The position numbers were made by a program, and so were the translations under genes. Under the pieces are notes generated by a model. That model made no database searches, had not been told where the DNA came from, and saw only the letters and a program-made list of their open reading frames with translations. From positions 1 to 5,573 of the forward strand of contig CAZALT010000205.1 in NCBI GenBank assembly GCA_964485515.1: a stretch of 5,573 nucleotides of DNA, read 5' to 3'. Shown here one piece after another: positions 1 through 5,064 of the stretch (its first letter is position 1; every line of letters begins with the position of its first letter). The DNA is from CAZALT01 sp964485515. Lineage in GTDB: Bacteria > Actinomycetota > Acidimicrobiia > Acidimicrobiales > Acidimicrobilacustridaceae.

Positions 1-301
1 ACTTTCCGCGGATACGCGACCCCACCACACCTCAGAACACCGGTGGATCGAGGCTCAGTCGAGTCCGGACGGGACGGGTCCTGCCCGGCGAATCCGCGGC
101 CGTGGCTAGAGCGACGTTTCGTCGCTTCGCTCCTCTCTTCGCTGACGCGACGGCCTGTGCGTTTCGCCGGTCACCCGTCCGTCCTCGTCTGGTGAGAGGC
201 CCGCCGTCCTCACGACAGTTCGGCGTCCATTCGCTCGACGAGTTGGTGGTGAGAGGACCAGGCTCGGTGACGAACACGTCGGCCGGGCGTGCCAGCTCGG
301 G
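1..301. other. Non-coding stretch, no supported gene
   Basis: Short frames occur on both strands, but their products are Arg/Ser/Thr/Pro-rich, lack recognisable domains and good ribosome-binding sites, and look like chance open frames in GC-rich DNA. Visible structure is limited to the hairpin at 110-126, an 8-bp palindrome CACCGGTG at 38-45, and a 10-base direct repeat TGGTGAGAGG at 190-199 and 247-256. The stretch may belong to the 5' or 3' region of a gene beyond the left edge. Confidence 0.5.
110..126. other. Short GC hairpin in the left non-coding stretch
   Basis: AGCGACG-TTT-CGTCGCT forms a 7-bp perfect stem with a 3-base loop. No T-run follows on either strand, so it does not look like a classical intrinsic terminator. 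It could contribute to ending transcription downstream of the Lon-domain gene, but it lies about 255 bases past that stop. Confidence 0.35.
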
Positions 302-364
302 TGCGAAGGAGTCTGGCGAAGCGGTCAGCGAAGCCTTGTGGCGATGCGGTCTGGCGAAGCGAGC
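302..364. repeat. Degenerate 12-13-bp tandem repeat downstream of the Lon-domain gene
   Basis: Five abutting units share a (G)GCGA(A/T)GC core: TGCGAAGGAGTC (302), TGGCGAAGCGGTC (314), AGCGAAGCCTTG (327), TGGCGATGCGGTC (339) and TGGCGAAGCGAGC (352). Units are 12 or 13 bp and imperfect. They lie 15 bases beyond the Lon-domain stop codon (380-382), within its 3' region. An inverted copy of part of the unit occurs upstream: CTTCGCTGAC at 137-146 is the exact complement of GTCAGCGAAG at 324-333. Confidence 0.6.
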
Positions 365-379
365 GTGGTGGTTCGGTGG

Positions 380-1045
380 TCAGGTCTCGAGTTGGATTCG
401 GCGGGCGAGGTCGTCGAGATCTGCTCGCAGCAGCTCGGTGAGGGTCGTGAGTCGACTGCCGGCGTCCGGTTCGGCGAGGAGCTTCTGCTGGTCGAGGGGG
501 CCGAGGGGGGCGATCGCCGACAGGGCGAACGAGACCAGGCTCGCCCGGGTGGGGGGATCCTCCTCGGGGTGCGAGGCGAGCGCACGGGGGACTCTCTCGT
601 CGGGAGAGACGCGGTCGCCGAGGAGGGTGTGACGACCGAGGCACTCGACGAGGAGGGCGGCGGTCTCGGCGATCTGCTCGTCGAAGGCATCGACGTTCGA
701 CGAGATCTCATCGGGCCACGGCTCGATCTCGGCCAACGGGTGTGGGTCGTCGTCGAGCCATCGCCGCACGCGGATGCGGTCGCCGCCGACGGCGCCGAGG
801 CCGATGCGCCCGTCCGGGAAGCTCGCTGCTTCGACGATGTGGGCGAGCGTGCCGACATCGGTGCGCACGTCGCCGCCCCCGACCTCACTCCCCCGTTGGA
901 TCAGCACGACGCCGAAGGGCTCGCCGCCGTCGAGGCACCGTGCGGTGAGCGCCCGGTAGCGGGGTTCGAACACCTGGAGCTGGAGGGGCATGCCCGGGAA
1001 GAGGACGGTGCCCAGCGGGAACATCGGTGTGGAGCTCGGTGTCAC
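380..1045 (-). CDS. Stand-alone Lon N-terminal (substrate-binding) domain protein
   Basis: This 221-residue protein resembles the N-terminal domain of Lon protease (LON/PUA-like fold) with no AAA+ ATPase or Ser-Lys protease domain. Visible hallmarks are FPLGTVLFPGMPLQLQVFEPRYR (9-31, family consensus FPL...vlFPg..lpL.iFEpRYr), GEPFGVVLI (41-49), VGTLAHI (64-70) and a beta segment GRIGLGAVGGDRIRVRRW (79-96). The C-terminal half (about 110-221) is predominantly helical in appearance, like the helical tail of such proteins. The length is normal for the solo family, whose function is not established; a role in recognising unfolded or specific proteins is inferred from Lon. It starts at GTG with CGAGG 8 bases upstream. 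It lies 43 bases after the PBP4 gene with no obvious terminator between, so co-transcription is likely. It is not a truncated Lon: the stop is followed by non-coding repeats, not by remnants of an ATPase domain. Confidence 0.88.
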   Translation of the reverse strand: MTPSSTPMFPLGTVLFPGMPLQLQVFEPRYRALTARCLDGGEPFGVVLIQRGSEVGGGDVRTDVGTLAHIVEAASFPDGRIGLGAVGGDRIRVRRWLDDDPHPLAEIEPWPDEISSNVDAFDEQIAETAALLVECLGRHTLLGDRVSPDERVPRALASHPEEDPPTRASLVSFALSAIAPLGPLDQQKLLAEPDAGSRLTTLTELLRADLDDLARRIQLET

Positions 1046-1053
1046 CTGGACAT

Positions 1054-1058
1054 CCTCG
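1054..1058 (-). promoter_or_regulatory. Ribosome-binding site fixing the GTG start of the Lon-domain gene
   Basis: CGAGG on the minus strand ends 8 bases before the GTG at 1045. The alternative ATG at 1024, seven codons in, has no comparable purine-rich sequence, so the GTG is preferred. Confidence 0.5.
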
Positions 1059-1088
1059 CAGCGGAGGGTGACAACGCGCTCGACGGCG

Positions 1089-2537
1089 TCACACGGTCGG
1101 GGCGCGCGGTTCGAGCTGTTCGAGCGGTGGGCCGTCGTCGAGTCCGGCGAGGGCCTTGGCGAGCTCGTCGAGCGATCCGTACACCTGGTAGATGCCGGGC
1201 TTGTTGATGATGTACGAGAAGGTGAGGTCGGATCCGGCGGCAGTGGTGACGAACCCCGCCAGAGCGCTCACCGCGGCGAGCGAACCGGTCTTGGCCTGCA
1301 CGTTGCCTTCTGCCGGGGTGTCGACCATGCGTCGGAGTAGCGTTCCGCTCTTCCCGGCGATCGGGAGCGCCCGACCGATGAGCGAGTCGCGGCCCTGCTT
1401 GTCGAGCGCGGCGACCATGTACGAGCACGTGACGGTGGAGGTCGGGTCCATGCCGGAGCCGTCGACGAGGTTCACGCCCTCCATGGGCAGTCCGTCGGCG
1501 TGGAGGGTCTGCTTGATCTGGTCGACGCCCGCCGGGGTGGACCCGTCGTTGCGGCGCTGGAGGCCGACCTCGCGGGTGAGGAGCTCACCGGTCACGTTGT
1601 CGCTGTCGTCGACGAACTCGGTGACGAGCTCGCCGATGGTGAACGACGGCAGCTCGGCGATGGCCTCCACCCTTTCGGGTGCGCTCGCGGCGCGTTCGGT
1701 GCCGTCGATCGAGATGCCACGGTCCTCGAGGAGCGTGCGCAGGGTCTGGACGGCGAGCACGGGAGGATCGCCGGGCTCGACCGATCCGGATCCGTCGGGA
1801 TCGTCGGCGAAGCCTTCATAGCCGTCGTTGACCATCAGCGCGCTGAGGGGCCCGACATCGCCCTCGCCCCGGTAGTTCGTGGGCCAGGTGGGGATCCACC
1901 GCTCGGTGGAGTAGCGGGAGTCGTCGCCCACGAGGTCGCCGCGGATCTCGGTGACCCCGGCCGCCGCGATGGCGTCGGCCAGTCCGGCGAGCTGATTGCC
2001 TGGCTGGTCGGGATAGCGGACCCGGACGTTGTCGAGGTAGCCGGGCGTCGACAGCAGCGGGTCGCCTCCGCCGATGATGTACAGGTCGCCGTCGATGACG
2101 CCGTTCGACACGCCGCGCTCGCTCGCCGCTGTGGTCGTGAGTCGGGCTTCGGGGTCGAGGTTGCGGAGGATGGCGCTCGCGATGGGCACCTTGGCCAGCG
2201 AGGCAGGAACCATCGGTTGATCGACGTCCTTGCCGATGAGCTGCCGCCCGTCCTGGCTGACCGAGATGCAGCTCCTGTCCGGCGCGTCGTCGATGAGCGG
2301 CTGGATCGCCTCTCGGATGTTGGCCTCGGAGATGCTCGACCGCAGCAGCTCCGGCGCGCGTCGCAACGACAGCACCGGTGTGGCGAGCGTTGGTGTCGGG
2401 GTGACCTCGGTCGTGGTGGTGTCCTCGGCGGCGACCGGGACGACTCCGCCGAGGGCGAGGCCGACCGCGAGCGCGGCCGCGGTGACCGAGGTGAGACGTG
2501 TGGGCGCGCGACGGCGCGGCTCCGACCGGGGGGACAT
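1089..2537 (-). CDS. dacB: D-alanyl-D-alanine carboxypeptidase/endopeptidase, PBP4 (class C, peptidase S13) family
   Basis: This 482-residue exported serine enzyme trims or cleaves D-Ala-containing peptide cross-links in peptidoglycan. An N-terminal signal has arginines at 8-10 and a hydrophobic core at about 17-37, with likely cleavage after A37 (VAA before ED). A Thr/Pro-rich linker follows. The three penicillin-binding motifs are present: SLAK (nucleophile S113, K116), SDN (312-314) and KTGSL (K416-T417-G418). The roughly 200 residues between the first two, containing GDLYIIGGGDPLL and SALMVNDG, are the insertion typical of class C enzymes, and DGSGMD lies at 359-364. The ATG at 2537 is preferred because it gives a good signal-peptide start and follows a candidate -10 box by 7 bases. 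A GTG at 2567 (10 extra residues) or at 2543 is possible; neither has a clear ribosome-binding site. Between the SDN and KTG motifs the sequence shows no truncation. The Lon-domain gene follows 43 bases downstream. dacB is a family symbol; orthology to the E. coli gene is not claimed. Confidence 0.93.
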   Translation of the reverse strand: MSPRSEPRRRAPTRLTSVTAAALAVGLALGGVVPVAAEDTTTTEVTPTPTLATPVLSLRRAPELLRSSISEANIREAIQPLIDDAPDRSCISVSQDGRQLIGKDVDQPMVPASLAKVPIASAILRNLDPEARLTTTAASERGVSNGVIDGDLYIIGGGDPLLSTPGYLDNVRVRYPDQPGNQLAGLADAIAAAGVTEIRGDLVGDDSRYSTERWIPTWPTNYRGEGDVGPLSALMVNDGYEGFADDPDGSGSVEPGDPPVLAVQTLRTLLEDRGISIDGTERAASAPERVEAIAELPSFTIGELVTEFVDDSDNVTGELLTREVGLQRRNDGSTPAGVDQIKQTLHADGLPMEGVNLVDGSGMDPTSTVTCSYMVAALDKQGRDSLIGRALPIAGKSGTLLRRMVDTPAEGNVQAKTGSLAAVSALAGFVTTAAGSDLTFSYIINKPGIYQVYGSLDELAKALAGLDDGPPLEQLEPRAPTV

Positions 2538-2544
2538 CTGCACG

Positions 2545-2550
2545 AGGTTA
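2545..2550 (-). promoter_or_regulatory. Candidate -10 box, possible leaderless start of the PBP4 gene
   Basis: On the minus strand TAACCT is followed by 7 bases and then the ATG at 2537, the same TANNNT-N7-ATG layout as at the acyl-CoA synthetase operon. No Shine-Dalgarno-like sequence precedes that ATG, which supports a leaderless message. There is no good -35 match. Confidence 0.35.
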
Positions 2551-2569
2551 GGAGGGCCCGACGTCACTT

Positions 2570-2580
2570 GGGTGTCACCC
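2570..2580. promoter_or_regulatory. Short palindrome upstream of the PBP4 gene
   Basis: GGGTG-T-CACCC is an 11-bp perfect palindrome with a single central base. It lies between the 11-bp array and the proposed PBP4 promoter, near -38 from the candidate start, where it would overlap a -35 region. It could be a regulator site, but short GC palindromes are common by chance at this base composition. Confidence 0.2.
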
Positions 2581-2582
2581 GC

Positions 2583-2703
2583 GATGTCCGAGCGATCGGC
2601 GAGGGATGTCCGAGGGATGTCCGAGGGATCGGCGAGGGATCGGCGAGGGATCGGCGAGGGATGTCCGAGGGATGTCCGAGGGATCTACGAGCGATCGGCG
2701 AGC
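2583..2703. repeat. Array of eleven 11-bp tandem repeats
   Basis: Eleven units of exactly 11 bp abut without gaps. Type A is GATCGGCGAGG (2594, 2627, 2638, 2649) and type B is GATGTCCGAGG (2605, 2616, 2660, 2671). The flanking units are variants ending in C: GATGTCCGAGC (2583), GATCTACGAGC (2682) and GATCGGCGAGC (2693). The order on the plus strand is B' A BB AAA BB C' A', so the inner block BBAAABB is symmetric. The array fills nearly all of the gap between the alpha-subunit gene and the PBP4 gene and enters the former's 3' end. Identical inner units with diverged edges suggest recent internal expansion. The 11-bp period is close to one helical turn. There are no spacers, so it is not a CRISPR array. 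Confidence 0.95.
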
Positions 2704-4154
2704 CAGCGGGCGCGGGTGCGCAGGTGCGACAGCGCGGCGACCGCCCGGTTGGAAGACGGATAGCAGTAGCCCCCGTTGTCGACCACGCCGCGCACCGCGG
2801 CGTTGTCGGGCGAGGCCACGGCCAGCTCGGTGGCCACCAGGATCGGTTTGCCGGTGGCCTTCGACAGCTCGGCGGCGGTCGTCGTGTAGCGGCGGTCCTG
2901 GCGCTCGTGGAAGTCGACGATGCGCTCCAGGCCGTGGCCCGGGTAGAACCCGCCCGCCCGGGCGAGCGCGGCCTGGTTGGCCTGGATGCCGCTGCCGAGG
3001 TAGATCACCGCTCGCACCTCGTGGTGGTCGGCGACCGCGGTGAGCACGTCGACGATCGTGTCCTTGGTCTCACCGCCGGCGAGGTCGATCGGGTTGTTGT
3101 GGCTCCACCGGGGCGGGAGGAGCTCGTTCAGCTGCGCCTCGAGCTCGGCGGGAAGCGGGAGGAGATCGAGGCGGGTCGGGGCCAACGCATCTGCGGTCAC
3201 GACCCCCCAGCCCCCGACGGTCGACACGACGATGACGTCGTCCGTGGTGGGGAGCGGTTGGGTGGCGAAGCTGGCCGCCGCCTCATAGGCCTCCTCGATG
3301 GTGGCGGCGCGGATGGCGCCGGCCTGGCGGCACATGCCGTCGAAGACCCGGTCGTTGGTGGCCAGCGATCCGGTGTGGCTCGCCGCGGCGCGCGCTCCCC
3401 CGTCGGTGGCGCCCCCCTTCACGAGCACGATGGGCAGACGCTCGCAGACGGCACGGAGCCGCTCGTAGAACGCCCGGCCGTCGCCCACGCCCTCGACGTA
3501 GGCGAGCGCGACATCGGTGGCGGGATCGTCAGCGAAGTACTCGAGGAAGTCGACGACGCCGACCTGCGCCGCGTTGCCAGCCGAGATCGCCCGACTGACC
3601 CCGACGCCGCTCGCCACCGCGTAGTTCTCGAACGACGACACGAAGTTGCCGGACTGGCTGGCGATGCCGATGCGACCCGGCGGCGGGTTGGGCGCCACGA
3701 TCTGCGCGCACAGCGACACCGGCGTGGACACGACGCCCTGGCCGTTGGGTCCCACGATCAGCAGGTCGAGGTCGTCGGCGAGCGCGACGAGCTCGTCCTG
3801 GGCACGCAGTCCGTCTTCGCCGGACTCGCCGTAGCCCGCCGACGCGATGAACGCGGCCTTGATGCCCTTGTCGGCGGCGACGCGCAGCAGGTCAGGGTTC
3901 GACTTGGCCGGAGTGCACACGAACACGAGGTCGGCCGCGCCCGCGGGGACGTCGTCGAGCGACGGAAGGGTCTGGCGGCCGAGCACCTCGGCTCCTTCGC
4001 GGTTGGTGGCGAAGATCTCGCCCTCGTAGCCGCCGGCCAGGATGTTGTGCAACGCGACGAAGCCGAACTTGCCGGGATGGGTGGACGCGCCTGCGACGAC
4101 GATGCCCTTCGGTTCGAAGAGCGCCTGGAAGTGCTCGAACGACTTGGTGCTCAT
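2685..4154 (-). CDS. ADP-forming acyl/acetyl-CoA synthetase, alpha subunit (CoA-binding, phosphohistidine)
   Basis: This 489-residue protein has the alpha-subunit architecture. A Rossmann CoA-binding domain comes first (about 10-140, with GIVVAGASTHPGKFG at 17-31). A succinyl-CoA-ligase-like flavodoxin domain follows (about 155-290, with GIASQSGN at 163-170), then a second ligase-CoA domain (STVGGWGVV at 311-319, NPIDLAG at 354-360). H260 in ASHTGSLA is the conserved catalytic histidine phosphorylated during acyl-phosphate/CoA exchange. The usual GPNC motif reads GPNGQG (135-140), a substitution of the cysteine. The ATG at 4154 has GGAGG 10 bases upstream and overlaps the beta stop by four bases (ATGA). 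With the upstream beta subunit it should make ATP from acyl-CoA, ADP and phosphate, or run in reverse. The last five residues (LADRS) and the TAG stop lie inside the 11-bp repeat array. Many bacteria fuse the two subunits; here they are separate, in order beta-alpha. Confidence 0.92.
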   Translation of the reverse strand: MSTKSFEHFQALFEPKGIVVAGASTHPGKFGFVALHNILAGGYEGEIFATNREGAEVLGRQTLPSLDDVPAGAADLVFVCTPAKSNPDLLRVAADKGIKAAFIASAGYGESGEDGLRAQDELVALADDLDLLIVGPNGQGVVSTPVSLCAQIVAPNPPPGRIGIASQSGNFVSSFENYAVASGVGVSRAISAGNAAQVGVVDFLEYFADDPATDVALAYVEGVGDGRAFYERLRAVCERLPIVLVKGGATDGGARAAASHTGSLATNDRVFDGMCRQAGAIRAATIEEAYEAAASFATQPLPTTDDVIVVSTVGGWGVVTADALAPTRLDLLPLPAELEAQLNELLPPRWSHNNPIDLAGGETKDTIVDVLTAVADHHEVRAVIYLGSGIQANQAALARAGGFYPGHGLERIVDFHERQDRRYTTTAAELSKATGKPILVATELAVASPDNAAVRGVVDNGGYCYPSSNRAVAALSHLRTRARWLADRS

Positions 4155-4843
4155 GGTTCCGCGACCTCCACGAGGGCGTCGACCGCGACGGGGCTGCCGT
4201 CGACGATGAGGACCGGGTTGAGGTCGGCGGAGGCGAGCTCGGGGTGCTCTTCGCCTGCACGGGACAAGCCGAGGAGCAGCTCGACGATGGCGTCGCGATC
4301 GATGGCCGGTTCGCCGCGGAACGCGCCGAGCAGCGCCTGGGTGGCGAGGTCGTCGAGCATGTCGTGGGCGTCGACGGCGGTGATGGGCACGAGGCGGATG
4401 GCCACGTCGCTGATGGCCTCGGCGAGGATGCCGCCGATCCCGATCATCACGGTGAGCCCGAACTGCGGGTCGCGGCTGAGTCCGGCGATGAGCTCGCGGC
4501 TGGCCCGCAGCATCGGGGCGACCAGGACGGTGACCGCACCGTCGTCCTCGGTCGCCGCGGCCAGCAGCTCGCTGGCCGCGGTGGCGACCGCGACGTCATC
4601 GCTGAGGTTGAGCCGTACGAGGCCACGCTCGGTCTTGTGGGCGATCCCGGGGCCGTTGAGCTTGGCCACGACGGGGTAGCCGATGGCGGCTGCGGCCTGG
4701 ACGGCGTCGTCGACGCTCGCCGCATGGCGCTCCTCGGGGAACGGGATGCCGTAGGCGGCGAGCAGGGACTTGGACTCGGCCTCGGACAGGGTGCGCGTGC
4801 GCACGTCCTGATCCGCCGAGCCGGACGCGGGGGTGCCGGACAT
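4151..4843 (-). CDS. ADP-forming acyl/acetyl-CoA synthetase, beta subunit (ATP-grasp)
   Basis: This 230-residue protein matches the ATP-grasp_5 type beta subunit of ADP-forming acyl-CoA synthetases, which exchange phosphate between the alpha-subunit phosphohistidine and ADP/ATP. Visible motifs include YPVVAKLNGPGIAHKTERG near residues 56-74, with K61 as a likely nucleotide contact and H69 at the position of the second conserved histidine known in this family. FGLTVMIGIGGILAEAISDV (about 128-147) is the glycine-rich segment, and DLNPVL (207-212) is the conserved metal/ATP-site motif. The length is normal for a separate beta subunit. The ATG at 4843 is preferred because AGGG lies 8 bases upstream; a GTG at 4852 would add three residues. 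The stop overlaps the alpha start as ATGA, implying coupled translation. The acyl substrate cannot be told from sequence; acetate or another short or branched acid is possible. Confidence 0.9.
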   Translation of the reverse strand: MSGTPASGSADQDVRTRTLSEAESKSLLAAYGIPFPEERHAASVDDAVQAAAAIGYPVVAKLNGPGIAHKTERGLVRLNLSDDVAVATAASELLAAATEDDGAVTVLVAPMLRASRELIAGLSRDPQFGLTVMIGIGGILAEAISDVAIRLVPITAVDAHDMLDDLATQALLGAFRGEPAIDRDAIVELLLGLSRAGEEHPELASADLNPVLIVDGSPVAVDALVEVAEP

Positions 4844-4850
4844 GGTGCGC

Positions 4851-4856
4851 ACCCTA
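4851..4856 (-). promoter_or_regulatory. Candidate -10 box, possible leaderless start of the acyl-CoA synthetase operon
   Basis: On the minus strand TAGGGT is followed by exactly 7 bases and then the ATG at 4843. This fits the TANNNT -10 form common in actinomycetes, with transcription starting on the A of ATG. No convincing -35 hexamer is visible. The same bases could act instead as a weak AGGG ribosome-binding site 8 bases before the ATG, so the box is tentative. Confidence 0.35.
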
Positions 4857-4885
4857 CCGCTCGGCTGATCCCGCCTTCGAGTGGA

Positions 4886-4901
4886 CTGAACGATGGTTCA
4901 G
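4886..4901. promoter_or_regulatory. Candidate TetR-type operator palindrome
   Basis: CTGAAC-GATG-GTTCAG has perfect 6-base arms around a 4-base centre. The size and symmetry suit a TetR dimer site. It lies about 30 bases upstream of the candidate -10 box of the acyl-CoA synthetase operon, centred near -50 from the proposed start. The nearest regulator gene is the TetR gene at 5065-5573. Binding by that protein is inference, as no second copy is visible in the window for comparison. Confidence 0.4.
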
Positions 4902-4902
4902 A

Positions 4903-4952
4903 CCCGGCCCGCCCCCGCCCCCGGCCCCGGACGCGGCCCCGGACCCCGCCCC
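4903..4952 (-). other. G-quadruplex-prone tract (C-rich on the plus strand)
   Basis: The plus strand is almost pure C/G with C-runs at 4903-4905, 4908-4910, 4912-4916, 4918-4922, 4925-4928, 4937-4940, 4944-4947 and 4949-4952. On the minus strand, the sense strand for every gene here, these become eight G-runs of 3-5 bases with mostly 1-3 base loops. That more than satisfies the usual G3+N1-7 quadruplex pattern. It sits between the TetR repeat array and the candidate operator. A structural role in DNA or RNA is inference; local base bias alone could produce the tract. Confidence 0.5.
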
Positions 4953-4992
4953 TTCTGGCGTCGATCTCGCCCGGCGATCGCGCAAGATCCAC

Positions 4993-5063
4993 GCAATTTG
5001 GGGAGAATCGCGGGCAATTTGGGGAGAACCGCGGCGACCGGGGAGAACCGCGGCGACCGGGCC
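4993..5063. repeat. Intergenic 21/19-bp tandem repeat
   Basis: Two 21-bp units (4993-5013 and 5014-5034) begin GCAATTTGGGGAGAA and differ at one base (T or C at 5008/5029). A related 19-bp unit (5035-5053) keeps GGGGAGAACCGCGG but replaces the AT-rich head with CGACC. A partial fourth unit starts CGACCGGG at 5054. The shared core GGGGAGAA(T/C)CGCGG recurs at 5000, 5021 and 5040. The array ends just before the TetR stop codon at 5065-5067, so it lies in that gene's 3' untranslated region. The GCAATTT segments are the most AT-rich bases of the gap. Confidence 0.8.
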
Positions 5064-5064
5064 G

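Noticed and set aside
32..277. 81-codon minus-strand frame after the Lon-domain gene
   Set aside because: It starts at GTG, has no clear ribosome-binding site or domain, and is Arg/Thr-rich with less biased codon use than the real genes. It contains the hairpin at 110-126 and looks like chance.
102..632. 176-codon plus-strand frame at the left end
   Set aside because: It is Arg/Ser-rich, runs through the degenerate repeats and then lies antisense to the Lon-domain gene. No recognisable protein features.
1068..1092. GTGAC...GTCAC inverted repeat around the PBP4 stop codon as a terminator
   Set aside because: The arms are only 5 bases with a 15-base loop and no T-run follows. The Lon-domain gene begins just downstream with its own ribosome-binding site, so co-transcription is more likely.
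2583..2703. Repetitive peptide encoded by the 11-bp array in the plus-strand frames
   Set aside because: Because 11 is not a multiple of 3 and the units contain no plus-strand stops, all three plus frames are open by default. There is no start signal or coherent protein around it.
2583..2703. CRISPR array or replication iterons
   Set aside because: The units abut with no spacers and are far too short for CRISPR. No replication or partition gene is nearby and the period is shorter than typical iterons.
1500..4679. A 1059-codon open frame on the plus strand, antisense to the PBP4 and acyl-CoA synthetase genes
   Set aside because: Its product is low-complexity and rich in Gly, Arg, Val, Glu and Asp with no domain, it crosses the 11-bp array, and it lies opposite three well-recognised genes. 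Long antisense frames are expected when sense codons end mostly in G or C.
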